A stretch of DNA of 64,000 nt, from positions 73,636,553 through 73,700,552 of the forward strand of contig NC_080168.1 in the NCBI RefSeq assembly GCF_950295315.1. Direction: 5' to 3'. Below the pieces are notes generated by a model that worked only from the letters and a program-made list of their open reading frames with translations, was not told where the DNA came from and ran no database searches. The position numbers and the translations under genes were made by a program. How positions within the stretch are numbered: the first letter of the stretch is position 1; every line of letters starts with the position of its first letter. Below are positions 63,062 to 64,000 of this stretch, piece after piece. This stretch comes from Erinaceus europaeus (taxonomy: Eukaryota; Chordata; Mammalia; Eulipotyphla; Erinaceidae).

Positions 63062-64000
63062 AACTTTCTCCTCCCCTTATACTCTGACTTACCAGGGCAT
63101 GTTGCATCTGTCAGTTTAGTACAGAGACATCTTTTGATCCTGGAGAGAAAGCACTTAGTAGATTCTGAGTACTTTTGAACAAATAAACAAAAAATGGATT
63201 TCTGCTTTCTTGGAAATATTTGGTGTGCATGCCTAATTTAACTTACATCACATAGAAGTATGGATGAGTTGAAGTTGATAAACAAATCCTTGGTGAATCT
63301 TGAGAATATTTTCAAATGAATGACTTGGCCAATCACTCCTGATTGGAAGGGTTGGATTTAATATGGGAATCATGAACTTGAAGAGGTTTCATATTTTCAC
63401 TAGTGCTCAAAACCAAATATAAAATATGTGTATGAATATTATGTGTGCACATATTATGCATTTGCTACATTGGATTCTATTATTGCTTGTCAATGAGTAG
63501 CAGACAACTGACTTGGTGGAATTTTCTATCAATCCTTCTACTGTGTGGTAAACTAGGATTCTTTTTTGTATATTGGGGAACTTTCATCTAATTCTATATT
63601 TTGAACCATATAGTACTTCCACAATAGAACCTTTAGATAATCAGAGTCCAAGTATCCTCACGTAGTAAACTTTGAGGTTATGGTGTGGCAGAGTGCCATT
63701 GGTGCAGAACTTTCACCTGGCATTAAGTCTGCTCCTGTATACTCACATTTCTCACCAGGATTATTTGGCCATATGTAACCAAAAGAATGGCTTCTTCTCA
63801 TTTTTGCCCATGCATAGGTTTTTGGTGACAAGGAATACAAAACCCCATGAAACAAACTCAGGTGAAAAGATACATAGAATAAAACTACAATGAACCATCT
63901 AGGTAGCTCTCAGAATAAGAAGTAAAGTATAAACAGATCACTGAGGCTAACCTGGAATTCTGTAGCCTGGATTATTAGCGTACATGCTTTTCCCCTTTAT
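63062..64000. other. Unique sequence to window end
   Basis: AT-rich, with no repeat family or coding signal recognised. Confidence 0.4.

Overview
This window looks like mammalian nuclear DNA, most probably from a hedgehog (Erinaceus) or a close relative. The main reason is a very abundant tRNA-derived SINE whose head reads approximately GGGAGTCGGGCGGTAGCGCAG. It is followed by a conserved body, a CT-rich tract and a CAA/AAT-rich tail. I recognise it, from memory and without a search, as the dominant young hedgehog SINE. I found no convincing host protein-coding gene, rRNA gene, intact tRNA gene, CRISPR array or bacterial feature. The window is best read as intergenic or deep-intronic DNA built from layers of nested retrotransposons. 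One weak 47-nt exon candidate lies at 4618-4664.

SINE names used below are mine. SINE-A is the long young family, with or without an extra 3' module of about 60 bp. SINE-B is an older family with a CCGGGTGGTGGCACACCTGG-type head and a short tail. SINE-C is about 110-130 bp, with ATGGTTATGCAAA and GGTTCAATCCC boxes and a CTCTGGTAAAA end. SINE-D and a few unnamed ones are old and degraded. L1 copies come in several lineages with different 3' UTRs: a short one ending in CCAATAAAGAAATTAAA, and a long one ending in CCTATGGTTTTGT plus an A-rich tail.

Layout. 1-11.5 kb: SINEs and old L1 pieces, including a four-layer nest at 8.3-10.2 kb. 11.5-22 kb: L1 3' UTR, a solo LTR (15.0 kb), large polypyrimidine and polypurine tracts (16.2 and 19.3 kb), nested SINEs (20 kb) and an old MaLR-like LTR. 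22.15-29.3 kb: a minus-strand class II (betaretrovirus-like) endogenous provirus. It has a 3' LTR, polypurine tract, possible env remnant, pol, protease and gag, but no 5' LTR. 29.3-31.3 kb: SINE within SINE, then an L1 with a 5' inversion. 32-41.5 kb: more L1, an LTR inserted inside a SINE (37.0 kb), another solo LTR (38.2 kb) and a miniature two-LTR element (40.4-41.5 kb). 41.5-52.2 kb: an L1-rich block with an L1 inside an L1 (44.8-46.1 kb), a solo LTR (47.8 kb) and a 3.2-kb L1 (49.0-52.2 kb). 52.2-58.1 kb: mostly unique DNA with a few repeats. 58.1-63.06 kb: an L1 fragment flanked by about 200-bp direct repeats. The second repeat is split by a 3.8-kb L1 whose ORF2 is open except for one stop codon. 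63.06-64 kb: unique.

The elements do not form a pathway. What the window records is the order of insertion, which can be read from target-site duplications (TSDs) at more than fifteen junctions.
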